A stretch of 64,000 nucleotides of DNA, from positions 1-64,000 of the forward strand of contig DGSK01000002.1 in the NCBI GenBank assembly GCA_002393955.1. Reading direction: 5' to 3'. Source of the stretch: Lachnospiraceae bacterium UBA4364 (GTDB lineage Bacteria > Bacillota > Clostridia > Lachnospirales > Lachnospiraceae). The notes under the pieces were generated by a model, which worked only from the letters and a program-made list of their open reading frames with translations, was not told the origin of the DNA and did no database searches. Shown one piece after another: positions 45,628 through 53,899 of this stretch. Position numbers and translations under genes: made by a program. The first letter of the stretch is position 1. Each line of letters starts with the position of its first letter.

Positions 45628-47949
45628 ATGGAAGCGAAAGAAAAGATAAGCAACTACAATAATTTCAGGTTAAGCAAAGTGCAGGGGATTGTGTACCCTG
45701 TTATTTTCATCCTGCTGGTAACGGCAGCAGGGATCATATTCGGAAACGATTTTCCATATATGATGCTATGGTATCTGACGATGCTTGCGCTTGGTGCGGC
45801 AGCATATCCGGCTGTGAGCAGGCTTTTTAAGGACTTCTCGGACAAGGGCTGGATATTTTCAAAGATACTGGGATGGCTGCTTGCAGGATATATGATGTGG
45901 CTTTTTTCATCCGTGCATCTGATGAAGTTTTCCTTCGCAGCCTGTGTCATCACAGCGGTGCTTATGGCAGTTCTTCTGGCAGCTGTTCCGGCAGTTATAA
46001 GTATAAAAAAAGATAAAGCAGGGAAAGATGGCGGCTTTTTTGAAGCATTATTCCCCTATGGTGTGCCCTGCGGTTCCCTGCTGTTTATGGAATTTATTTT
46101 TATGCTTTCCTTTTTCTTTTTTTGCTACTACAGGTGCTTCAGGCCGGAGGCATTCGGGCAGGAAAAGATGATGGATTTCGGTTTCATGAACCGTATGTTT
46201 TATACTGACTATTTCCCGCCTGATGATATGTGGTTTGCCGGGGAGAAGTTGAATTATTATTATTTCGGACAGTATATTTTTACATATCTGACAAAGCTTT
46301 CGGGTAATAACGTATCCCTGGGATATAATTTCGGTATGGGTACAGCCTTTGCGGTATATTTTACTCTGCCTTTTGTGCTTGCCTTTGAGCTTATGTCAGT
46401 TTCCGTTAAAAACGCGGAGAATGTTAAGCACAAGCGTTTTCATTGCTTAAGTGCAGGGGTTGCTGCGGCGGCAGTATCCGTTTTTTCGGCAAATATGCAG
46501 TACGTGATCTACAGCAAGCTGGTGCCGATGGTCAGGGAAATGCTTCAGCTTACAAAGGATTATCAGGAATACTGGTATGCGGATTCTTCAAGGTATATCG
46601 GAAGCATTCCGGATGTGGAGGACAAGACTGCGGTTGAATTTGGGGCATATTCCATGGTGACCGGAGATCTTCACGCCCATGTGGTGAACCAGCTGTATGT
46701 CATGACTTTTCTCGGACTTCTGATTTCATTTATGATTGATGTGCGCAACCGCAGACAGGACGGTGAAGAGGACAGAGTTGACTGGCTGCGCGAGCTTCTG
46801 GATCCGAGGCTTATAGTCTGTGCTGCATTAATGGGGATATTTTATATGTGCAGTTCATGGGATGTGGCCATCTATTATGTGGTGGCCGGATCTATTCTTC
46901 TGGCACTCAATATCAGAAATCATAAAAAGATACTGAATGTTATCCTGCTGACGGCTGCTCAGGGGGGGATGTTCGTTCTGGGCGGGCTGATCGTATCGCT
47001 GCCTTTTGTTGTCAGTTTTGTGCCTATGGCAAGCGGTATTGCATTTACATCAAAGCATTCGAGGTTTTACCAGCTTGTTGTAATGTGGGGGCTTCCCTTC
47101 GGTATGTTTACTGCATTTTTTGTAATGCTCATAAAGAACCGGGCGGGAAAGAGCTTCAGGGGATTTTTAAGGAATCTTCTTCCGGATGAATTGTACCTGA
47201 TGCTGACCTGCTTATGTTCGGCGGGACTGGTAATGATTCCGGAAGTCATATATCTTAAGGATATCTATGCCGGTGCGTATGAGCGTTTCAATACCATGTT
47301 TAAACTGACATATCAGACAAATTCAATGATGGCAGTTTTTATGGGCTATATTCTGATACGTTTTATTCTGCGTCCGGAAATGAGAGGACAGAGGAAGTGG
47401 GGGATTATCGCACTTTTGCTCACACTGGTGTCATGTACATATTTCTTTGCATATGCCAACAGGTGGTACGGAAATGTTTTGGATAAAAACGAAAAGGAAG
47501 AGCTTGAGGCGGATTATTTCGTTAAGCGGGAAGCTGACGAAGACTACTATGCGATGGAATGGGTAAAGGAAAATGTTGCACCGGGAACCATAGTGCTGGA
47601 AGCCCGTGGAGATGCATACACTCTTGATGACAGGGTATCTGTTTTTGCTGCGACAAGGACAGTCGCAGGGTGGCGGACACACGAATGGCTGTGGCATAAT
47701 GATGTGGATCCCATTGACGGACGCAATGAGGATGTTGATGACATATACACCGCATCATTTGGTGACGAAGATATGGTGCGGGAGCTGCTTGATAAATACG
47801 ACGTGGAATATGTTTTTGCCGGCAGCCGGGAATACGCAAGGTATTCAGGTGAAATAGATACGGCGTTCCTCTGCAGCCTGGGAGAAGTTGTCTACGAGGG
47901 GGTCAGCGATTCGGGATATGAATCGGTATATATAATAAAAGTGAGATGA
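45628..47949 (+). CDS. DUF2298 (YYY) multi-membrane protein
   Basis: 773 residues with 14 or more membrane helices. The DUF2298/YYY family segment EKLNYYYFGQYIFTYLTKLSG, followed by GYNFGMGTAFAVYFTLPFVLAFELM, and SMVTGDLHAHVVNQLYVMTFLGLL, and the C-terminal soluble segment after the helices (DRVSVFAATRTVAGWRTHEWLW ... VEYVFAGSREY) mark the family. Proposed to be GT-C-fold glycosyltransferase-like; substrate unknown. It overlaps the YfhO gene by 4 nt, so both are translated together. Confidence 0.85.
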   Translation: MEAKEKISNYNNFRLSKVQGIVYPVIFILLVTAAGIIFGNDFPYMMLWYLTMLALGAAAYPAVSRLFKDFSDKGWIFSKILGWLLAGYMMWLFSSVHLMKFSFAACVITAVLMAVLLAAVPAVISIKKDKAGKDGGFFEALFPYGVPCGSLLFMEFIFMLSFFFFCYYRCFRPEAFGQEKMMDFGFMNRMFYTDYFPPDDMWFAGEKLNYYYFGQYIFTYLTKLSGNNVSLGYNFGMGTAFAVYFTLPFVLAFELMSVSVKNAENVKHKRFHCLSAGVAAAAVSVFSANMQYVIYSKLVPMVREMLQLTKDYQEYWYADSSRYIGSIPDVEDKTAVEFGAYSMVTGDLHAHVVNQLYVMTFLGLLISFMIDVRNRRQDGEEDRVDWLRELLDPRLIVCAALMGIFYMCSSWDVAIYYVVAGSILLALNIRNHKKILNVILLTAAQGGMFVLGGLIVSLPFVVSFVPMASGIAFTSKHSRFYQLVVMWGLPFGMFTAFFVMLIKNRAGKSFRGFLRNLLPDELYLMLTCLCSAGLVMIPEVIYLKDIYAGAYERFNTMFKLTYQTNSMMAVFMGYILIRFILRPEMRGQRKWGIIALLLTLVSCTYFFAYANRWYGNVLDKNEKEELEADYFVKREADEDYYAMEWVKENVAPGTIVLEARGDAYTLDDRVSVFAATRTVAGWRTHEWLWHNDVDPIDGRNEDVDDIYTASFGDEDMVRELLDKYDVEYVFAGSREYARYSGEIDTAFLCSLGEVVYEGVSDSGYESVYIIKVR

Positions 47950-50900
47950 CGGAACGAATTAAGAAAATTTTAAAACTGAGCTGGACATATATTGCTGCCT
48001 TTTTAATACCGGCGGTTTTAGTGTATCTTGCGTATGCCTTCTTTGGTTTGTATCCCTTTGGGGAAAGAAGCCTGCTGGTGCTGGACTTAAACGGCCAGTA
48101 TGTCTATTATTTTGAGGCGCTGCGTGCGGCCTTCCATGGGAACGGCTCTGTTTTCTATGACTGGTCGGGGAATCTTTCCGGCGGTTTCATGGGAACTGTC
48201 GGTTACTATCTTGCATCGCCTTTTTCAATCCTTGCGGTTATCCTGCCGGAAAAAAACGTCGAGCTTGCAATCCTTCTTATGCAGCTTGGAAAGCTTGGCT
48301 GTGCAGGTGTCACATTTAATCACTATGTAAGAAGATCAAAAAAAGTAACCGAAGCCCCTTCGCTTATTTTTTCCACCATGTATGCGATGATGGCCTACGG
48401 CGTCATACAGCTTATGAATCCCATGTGGCTGGACAGTCTGGTGTTCCTGCCGCTTATCTGCCTTGGTGTAGAATTGTTAGCTGATGAAGGTAATGTGAAG
48501 CTCTATATCCCGTCGTTAGCGCTTATGTGTATATCCCAGTTTTACATAGGCTATATGATATGCATATTTGTGGCGATGTATTTCTTTTATTATGTTTTTG
48601 CAGGCAGTGAGAAAAAGTTTGATATGAGCGAGGGGGTAAAGAGCCTGTGGAGGATGGCATATGCCACGGTGATCGCTATGTGTCTGGCTGCTTTTATGCT
48701 GCTTCCTACGGTTAATGCGCTTTCACTGGGAAAATTCAGTTTTACTGCGGATCCCGATTATTCTTTCCGGTTTCAGAGTACTCCCAATACGGAGAGGGCA
48801 GCAGACGATATGGAGGCTGTCAGGGGGTGGATGTCCGGAAGCCTTCCCGAGAACCTTGCTGATAAGGGCATAATAGTCCTGCTGCTTGATATAGTTGACC
48901 TTTTGCCACAGCTTCTTCCCGGACAGTATGATTCCGTCAATGTCTGGGGAAAACCGGAGATTTATTGCGGCTTCTTTGCGGTGCTGCTGATCCCGTTCTT
49001 TTTCACGAACAGGGATATCACTCGCCGGAAGAAAATCGGAGTATCGGTGCTTACAGCAGTCATTGTTATGTCGATGCTGATAGTCCCGGTCGATATGTGG
49101 TGGCACGGGGGACAGTCTCCCAACTGGCTGCCTTTCAGGTATTCCTTCCTGCTTTCCTTTGTTTTCCTATCAATGGCGGCAGAAGCATTTTCCAAGAGGG
49201 AAGGTACGGAAAAGAAGCACTTTATCGCAAGTATTATCACGGTGCTGGTACTGGATGTGACTGTTTTTGCTATCGGCTTTGAACAGATGGCGGACCGGGC
49301 TGGATGGATAGTTGCTGATATTTCGGTAATCTATCTGATCCTTTATTTCTTCCTGTTGTATCCCGGGGGCGACAGGGATAAGTCAGGTGACCTGGATAGT
49401 GCAAAGACACATAAATGGAAAAATATTAAGCAGCTGTCTGCAGTTTTGGCTCTGCTTGTCGTAACAGCAGCAGAGCTTACCTGGAATGCCCATGATACAA
49501 TGAAAAATGTGGATGATGAGCTTGACTACGCATATTACGGAACCTATCAGAACTACATACAGAACAGCAAAGCTGCAGCGGCGGTGCTTAGGAACCATGA
49601 TGACGGTTTCTACCGTGCGGAGAAAACATACTTCCGCTTTGTTAATGATAACGATGCACTAAGGCTCAGGGGAATATCGCATTCATCATCCGTGATGAAC
49701 GCAAGGATACTTAAATATCTCGAAGCATTAGGCTATGATACGAAGTCCTATTATTCAAGATATGACGGAAATACCGAGATTTCTGATTCGCTGCTGGGCA
49801 TAAAGTATGTGATGGCAAAGGAAAACGGTTCTGTTGCAAATGAAAGGTGCCTGAATCCTGCGTATGAAGATCTTGGTCTTGCGTATGACTATGAGGATCA
49901 TGACGGTGTTCCTGTTTCGATAAAGTATTACGAAAATAAAAATGCCCTTCCAGTAGGCTATATGGCATCAGAAGATATACTGCGGATAAAATTTCTCGGC
50001 AATGATAATCCTTTCAGAAGCCAGAATATTTATTTGAGTACACTGGCAGGAAATACCGTTTTTGATGAAGAGGGGCATTTAAGTAATTGGAACAGGTATT
50101 TCTATGAGATAACTCAGGATGATGAACCGTATGTGGCACTAGCCCTTACTTACTCGCCCTACGGTGAGCAGATAAAATACGATGTGACGGGGGAGGGGGA
50201 TCCCACTGTTGATTTCCATTATACCGTAACAGAGAATGCTCCCGTTTATCTTTTCATCAAGACAGAATTTCAACATGAGGTAAATCTCTGGACTGCTTCC
50301 TGGACTGCAGAGGAATGGAAAGATTGTGAAAAACGTTACATTGCGGAACATCCGGAATGCGAAGCTTTTGACAGGCATTGTGCAGATCTTCAGGCTAACA
50401 GTGATATGAGATTTAAATTCAGCGGGGTTTATTTTGAAGGAGATAATTATATAGTGCTGCGTCTTGGCGAATATGATGCCGGAACAAAGATTACCTTAAG
50501 GATGACTGTGGCAAACGACTTTGTGATATACAAGGATGTCCTGGCAGCCGGCTTTGACAGGACACTGTTTGAAAGTGATCTGGCTAAACTGTCGGAGAAT
50601 GTATGGGTGCTTGACGGGAATAAAACTACTGACAGATATCTTACAGGCACAGTCAGTGTAAAAGAGGGACAGATATTGATGACATCCATTCCGTATGAGC
50701 CGGGGTGGACCGTAAGGGTGGATGGAAAGAAAATAAAGAGTGCAGTGAAGGACGATATAGATGCTGAGACAGGAAAGGTTAGGAATGCATCCGGAGCAGC
50801 TGACCTGGTAAACAGGGGAGTTGCGGACATGGACGAATGTGTGTGTGAAGCGGTAAATGCATTGTATGCAGTAAAGCTGACACCGGGGGAGCATACGGTC

Positions 50901-51068
50901 AGCTTCAGTTATACTCCGCCGGGACTTGTGCCGGGAGTGGTTCTGTTCCTTTTGGGGGCAGCAGCATATGCTCTGATCTGCCTTCCGGAAAAACTGATCC
51001 CGAATGAGCTGATTTCGAATAAGCTGTACAAAAAAAGCAAGAAAAGTTCTAAAGGTAAAAGGCACTGA
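47946..51068 (+). CDS. YfhO family membrane protein
   Basis: 1040 residues. About twelve membrane helices in the first half (YPFGERSLLVLDLNGQYVYYFEALRAAFHG is the typical start: acidic D residues in loop 1), and a large extracytoplasmic domain with beta-sandwich-like end (ILMTSIPYEPGWTVRVDGKK ... LTPGEHTVSFSYTPPGL), then a last helix and basic tail. YfhO proteins of Bacillus glycosylate lipoteichoic acid. It is encoded with a DUF2298 protein, which suggests a common cell-envelope glycan task; that is inference. Confidence 0.88.
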   Translation: MTERIKKILKLSWTYIAAFLIPAVLVYLAYAFFGLYPFGERSLLVLDLNGQYVYYFEALRAAFHGNGSVFYDWSGNLSGGFMGTVGYYLASPFSILAVILPEKNVELAILLMQLGKLGCAGVTFNHYVRRSKKVTEAPSLIFSTMYAMMAYGVIQLMNPMWLDSLVFLPLICLGVELLADEGNVKLYIPSLALMCISQFYIGYMICIFVAMYFFYYVFAGSEKKFDMSEGVKSLWRMAYATVIAMCLAAFMLLPTVNALSLGKFSFTADPDYSFRFQSTPNTERAADDMEAVRGWMSGSLPENLADKGIIVLLLDIVDLLPQLLPGQYDSVNVWGKPEIYCGFFAVLLIPFFFTNRDITRRKKIGVSVLTAVIVMSMLIVPVDMWWHGGQSPNWLPFRYSFLLSFVFLSMAAEAFSKREGTEKKHFIASIITVLVLDVTVFAIGFEQMADRAGWIVADISVIYLILYFFLLYPGGDRDKSGDLDSAKTHKWKNIKQLSAVLALLVVTAAELTWNAHDTMKNVDDELDYAYYGTYQNYIQNSKAAAAVLRNHDDGFYRAEKTYFRFVNDNDALRLRGISHSSSVMNARILKYLEALGYDTKSYYSRYDGNTEISDSLLGIKYVMAKENGSVANERCLNPAYEDLGLAYDYEDHDGVPVSIKYYENKNALPVGYMASEDILRIKFLGNDNPFRSQNIYLSTLAGNTVFDEEGHLSNWNRYFYEITQDDEPYVALALTYSPYGEQIKYDVTGEGDPTVDFHYTVTENAPVYLFIKTEFQHEVNLWTASWTAEEWKDCEKRYIAEHPECEAFDRHCADLQANSDMRFKFSGVYFEGDNYIVLRLGEYDAGTKITLRMTVANDFVIYKDVLAAGFDRTLFESDLAKLSENVWVLDGNKTTDRYLTGTVSVKEGQILMTSIPYEPGWTVRVDGKKIKSAVKDDIDAETGKVRNASGAADLVNRGVADMDECVCEAVNALYAVKLTPGEHTVSFSYTPPGLVPGVVLFLLGAAAYALICLPEKLIPNELISNKLYKKSKKSSKGKRH

Positions 51069-51111
51069 TTCCGGCTGTTGAAATGCACTGTCTGCAGTCC
51101 AAAGCTATGGA

Positions 51112-51140
51112 TTGATAGAAAGCTCTGATTATGCTATAAT
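51112..51140 (+). promoter_or_regulatory. Sigma-A promoter of hpf
   Basis: TTGATA (51112-51117), 17 nt, TATAAT (51135-51140). A directly repeated 12-mer (51191-51214 area, TGTGAACCGCAG twice) lies in the ~95-nt leader. Confidence 0.8.
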
Positions 51141-51236
51141 CTCATCTATAAAATCAGATGCACGCGGAAGTGTTATGATCCGCCGCGTAGTGTGAACCGC
51201 AGTGTGAACCGCATTTTAGACAAGGAGGGATCTGAT

Positions 51237-51764
51237 ATGAAATTTGTGATCTTAGGCAAAAATATCGAGGTTACGGAAGGATTAAAGAGTGCAGTAGAGG
51301 AAAAGATCGGAAAGCTTGAAAAGTATTTCAACGAGGAAACAGAGGTACATGTTACACTTTCCGTTGAAAAAGACCGTCAGAAGATCGAAGTGACCATCCC
51401 CGTAAAGGGAAGCATCATCAGGTCAGAGCAGATAAGCAACGATATGTATGTTTCTATCGATCTTGTAGAGGAGATCATCGAGAGACAGCTTAAGAAGTAT
51501 AAGACCAAGCTCACTGACAAGCATCAGGATGGCGGATATTTCAAGAAGGAGTACCTTGAGAAAGATTTCATGGATGATGAGGAGATCAAGATCATCCGCA
51601 GCAAGAAGTTCGACATCAAGCCCATGTATCCCGAAGATGCATGCGTACAGATGGAGCTTCTTGGCCACAGCTTCTATGTATTCTGCAATGCAGAGACAGA
51701 TCAGGTCAATGTAGTATATAAGAGAAAAGGAAATACCTACGGCCTGATAGAGCCGGAGATCTGA
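51237..51764 (+). CDS. hpf: Ribosome hibernation promoting factor, long form
   Basis: 175 residues: N-terminal HPF/YfiA domain (MKFVILGKNIEVTEGLKSAVEEKIGKLEKYF ... VTIPVKG) and C-terminal dimerisation domain (IIRSKKFDIKPMYPEDACVQMELLGHSFYVFCNAETDQVNVVYKRKGNTYGLIEPE). The long form makes 100S ribosome dimers in stationary phase. Start is ATG 51237 with AAGGAGG; its own promoter and terminator make it a single-gene unit. Confidence 0.95.
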   Translation: MKFVILGKNIEVTEGLKSAVEEKIGKLEKYFNEETEVHVTLSVEKDRQKIEVTIPVKGSIIRSEQISNDMYVSIDLVEEIIERQLKKYKTKLTDKHQDGGYFKKEYLEKDFMDDEEIKIIRSKKFDIKPMYPEDACVQMELLGHSFYVFCNAETDQVNVVYKRKGNTYGLIEPEI

Positions 51765-51790
51765 TAGCTGAAGCATATTTTTTTAAAAGT

Positions 51791-51827
51791 AAAACCGCCT
51801 TTCACGATATGTGGAGGCGGTTTTTTT
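51791..51827 (+). terminator. Rho-independent terminator after hpf
   Basis: AACCGCCT (51793-51800) pairs with AGGCGGTT (51815-51822) followed by T residues; A-rich 5' flank would serve the minus strand too. Confidence 0.88.
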
Positions 51828-51871
51828 GAGCGATTATATTTAACTGTCCGAGAGTGATGGGAACCGGGCAG

Positions 51872-52402
51872 TTATTTATATTGTTCGTTTCCCAGATACC
51901 TGTCGAAAAGGTTCTTAACGCCGTATCTCCAGCAGAGCATCATTCCGAATACTGCACCCAGGGTTCCTTGTGCTATCTCATAGGGCAGCTTTATCATGGC
52001 GTATTCAAAGGTGCTGTATACGAAGGTCTTGCCCAGGGTATAACCCACAACCATGATAACTGCGCCGACTGTAACGGCTATGCCGGAAGCAAGCTTGGGG
52101 TGGTTTTTAAGTGTCTTATGTGCGATAAGGGATATGACCACTGCCTGCAGTCCGTGTGTTACCAGGGAAACAAACATGGGGGTGGGATAGAAAAGCATGT
52201 CCCCAAGGAATGAACCTATGCCGCCTACGATAAATGCTTCAAACGGATTTAACAGAAGTGCAGCAAGACAGATAACCGCGTCACAGAGATAGAGATGTCC
52301 GCCGGGCACCGGGATGCCGAAGGATGACATGACGATATTAAGAGCCATAAAAAATGCTGCGATGGTTATGCGGATTGCCGGTATGTGTTTTTTCTTTACC
52401 AT
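51872..52402 (-). CDS. ECF transporter S component
   Basis: 176 residues with about six membrane helices: ITIAAFFMALNIVMSSFGIPVPGGHLYLCDAVICLAALLLNPFEAFIVGGIGSFLGDML, the substrate-binding loop pattern of ECF S components. The vitamin is not evident, though GHLYLCD resembles S components for HMP/thiamin-like or unassigned substrates. No energising EcfA/T gene is nearby, consistent with a shared group II module. Start is ATG at the complement of 52400-52402, with AGGAGG upstream. Confidence 0.82.
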   Translation of the reverse strand: MVKKKHIPAIRITIAAFFMALNIVMSSFGIPVPGGHLYLCDAVICLAALLLNPFEAFIVGGIGSFLGDMLFYPTPMFVSLVTHGLQAVVISLIAHKTLKNHPKLASGIAVTVGAVIMVVGYTLGKTFVYSTFEYAMIKLPYEIAQGTLGAVFGMMLCWRYGVKNLFDRYLGNEQYK

Positions 52403-52647
52403 AGTTTTTGTCCTCCTGTAATTCAAGCCTGTAAGCAGTTGTTCAGAGCCTTCCGTTTTTTACGTCGACTGCGATAAATTATTTGCTCTGTGTATGTTCT
52501 TTACAACTGACAAAAAAAAAGATATCATCAAACTGGATATATTAAAATAACCAGAATGAAACAAAATGATATGACCAGATTTCTGCTCGCAACGATGGAT
52601 CCTGACCATATTAAATCAGTATGTGACTGAAAGGGGAACATTAGTTA

Positions 52648-53730
52648 ATGAACTACAGTATAGACAAGAATTCAGAACAGCCGGCATATATCCAGCTCTA
52701 TCGTTTTTTCGTGGAGGATATTGTTTCGGGGGTATATCCATACGGCAGTAAGCTTCCATCCAAGAGGGTGATTGCAGACGAGACCGGGGTAAGCGTGATA
52801 ACCGCTGACCATGCCATAACGCTGCTGGGAGAAGAGGGCTATGTACAGAGCAGGGAAAGGAGCGGCGTGTATGTGATCTACAGGGGAGATGATTTCCTGG
52901 GAAACGCAGCGGGGAAAGTGGCGGCACCATTTGAAGAATTAAAAGATCATAATATCGGGGATTTTCCCTTTTCGGTATTGGCAAAGACTATGAGAAAAGT
53001 AATACTGGACAGGGGGGAAGATATAATGGTAAAGTCGCCGAATCCGGGGCTGCCGGAACTCAGGAATGCGATATGCGGGTATCTGGCCAGGAGCCGAAGG
53101 ATATCCGTGAATCCCGGCCAGATAATTGTGGGATCCGGAGCTGAGTATCTGTATGGCCTGATTGCCCAGTTTCTAGGAATGGGAAGAACTGTGGCTCTTG
53201 AAAATCCTTCATATGCAAAGATACGTGATGTATACAGGGCAATGGGAATTGACTGTGACATGCTTACCATGGAAGCTGACGGGATCAGTACCATGGAACT
53301 GGAAAAAACAAAAGCAGATGTCCTTCATGTGACACCATTTAACAGCTATCCCTCAGGAGTGACAGCAGATATTTCAAAAAAACTCGAGTACCTGAGGTGG
53401 GCAAAAAAGCGTAACGGTATCCTTATAGAGGATAATTATGATTCGGAGCTGACAGTATCGAGAAAGGTGGAAGAACCGCTTTTTTCTATGGGCAGGGAAG
53501 TGAATGTAATCTATTTGAACACATTTTCAAGGACACTTGCACCGTCAATGCGTATAGGTTATATGATACTGCCTGAAGCACTTGTTAATGAGTTTAATGA
53601 AAAGCTGGGGTTCTATTCCTGTACGGTGCCTACTTTCGACCAGTACGTGATGGCGGAGCTTTTAAAAAGCGGGGACTTTGAGCGTCATATCAACAGAGTG
53701 AGGAGGAAAAAAAGGTCGCTTATAAAGTGA
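52648..53730 (+). CDS. MocR/GntR-type regulator with degenerate, truncated aminotransferase domain
   Basis: 360 residues; the family is normally ~450-490. N-terminal GntR winged helix (PAYIQLYRFFVEDIVSGVYPYGSKLPSKRVIADETGVS) and a fold-type I aminotransferase-like domain (SPNPGLPELRNAICGYL, VGSGAEYLYGLIAQ, IEDNYDSEL). The PLP lysine motif SFSK(T/S)LAP reads NTFSRTLAPSMRIGY with Arg at residue 295, so a normal Schiff base cannot form. The C-terminus stops in RRKKRSLIK, some 90 residues early. It may be a PLP-independent regulator or a decaying gene. GGGGAA precedes the ATG. Confidence 0.8.
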   Translation: MNYSIDKNSEQPAYIQLYRFFVEDIVSGVYPYGSKLPSKRVIADETGVSVITADHAITLLGEEGYVQSRERSGVYVIYRGDDFLGNAAGKVAAPFEELKDHNIGDFPFSVLAKTMRKVILDRGEDIMVKSPNPGLPELRNAICGYLARSRRISVNPGQIIVGSGAEYLYGLIAQFLGMGRTVALENPSYAKIRDVYRAMGIDCDMLTMEADGISTMELEKTKADVLHVTPFNSYPSGVTADISKKLEYLRWAKKRNGILIEDNYDSELTVSRKVEEPLFSMGREVNVIYLNTFSRTLAPSMRIGYMILPEALVNEFNEKLGFYSCTVPTFDQYVMAELLKSGDFERHINRVRRKKRSLIK

Positions 53731-53899
53731 GCCACAGATGGCGTGAAGCCAGTATTTATGGTATTATATTCTTTGGTTTATTACGATTATTTTTATAATA
53801 TTTTATGACAGCGCGAAGCACTTAATAAACTATAAGTTCTGATACGCTGTTTTGATGCAGATCAGGGACGCATTGTTCATAAAAGGGAGGATCGATATT

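Noticed and set aside
51188..51214. Duplicated TGTGAACCGC 12-mer in the hpf leader
   Set aside because: Single tandem duplication with no palindromic or regulatory pattern; probably a chance slip.
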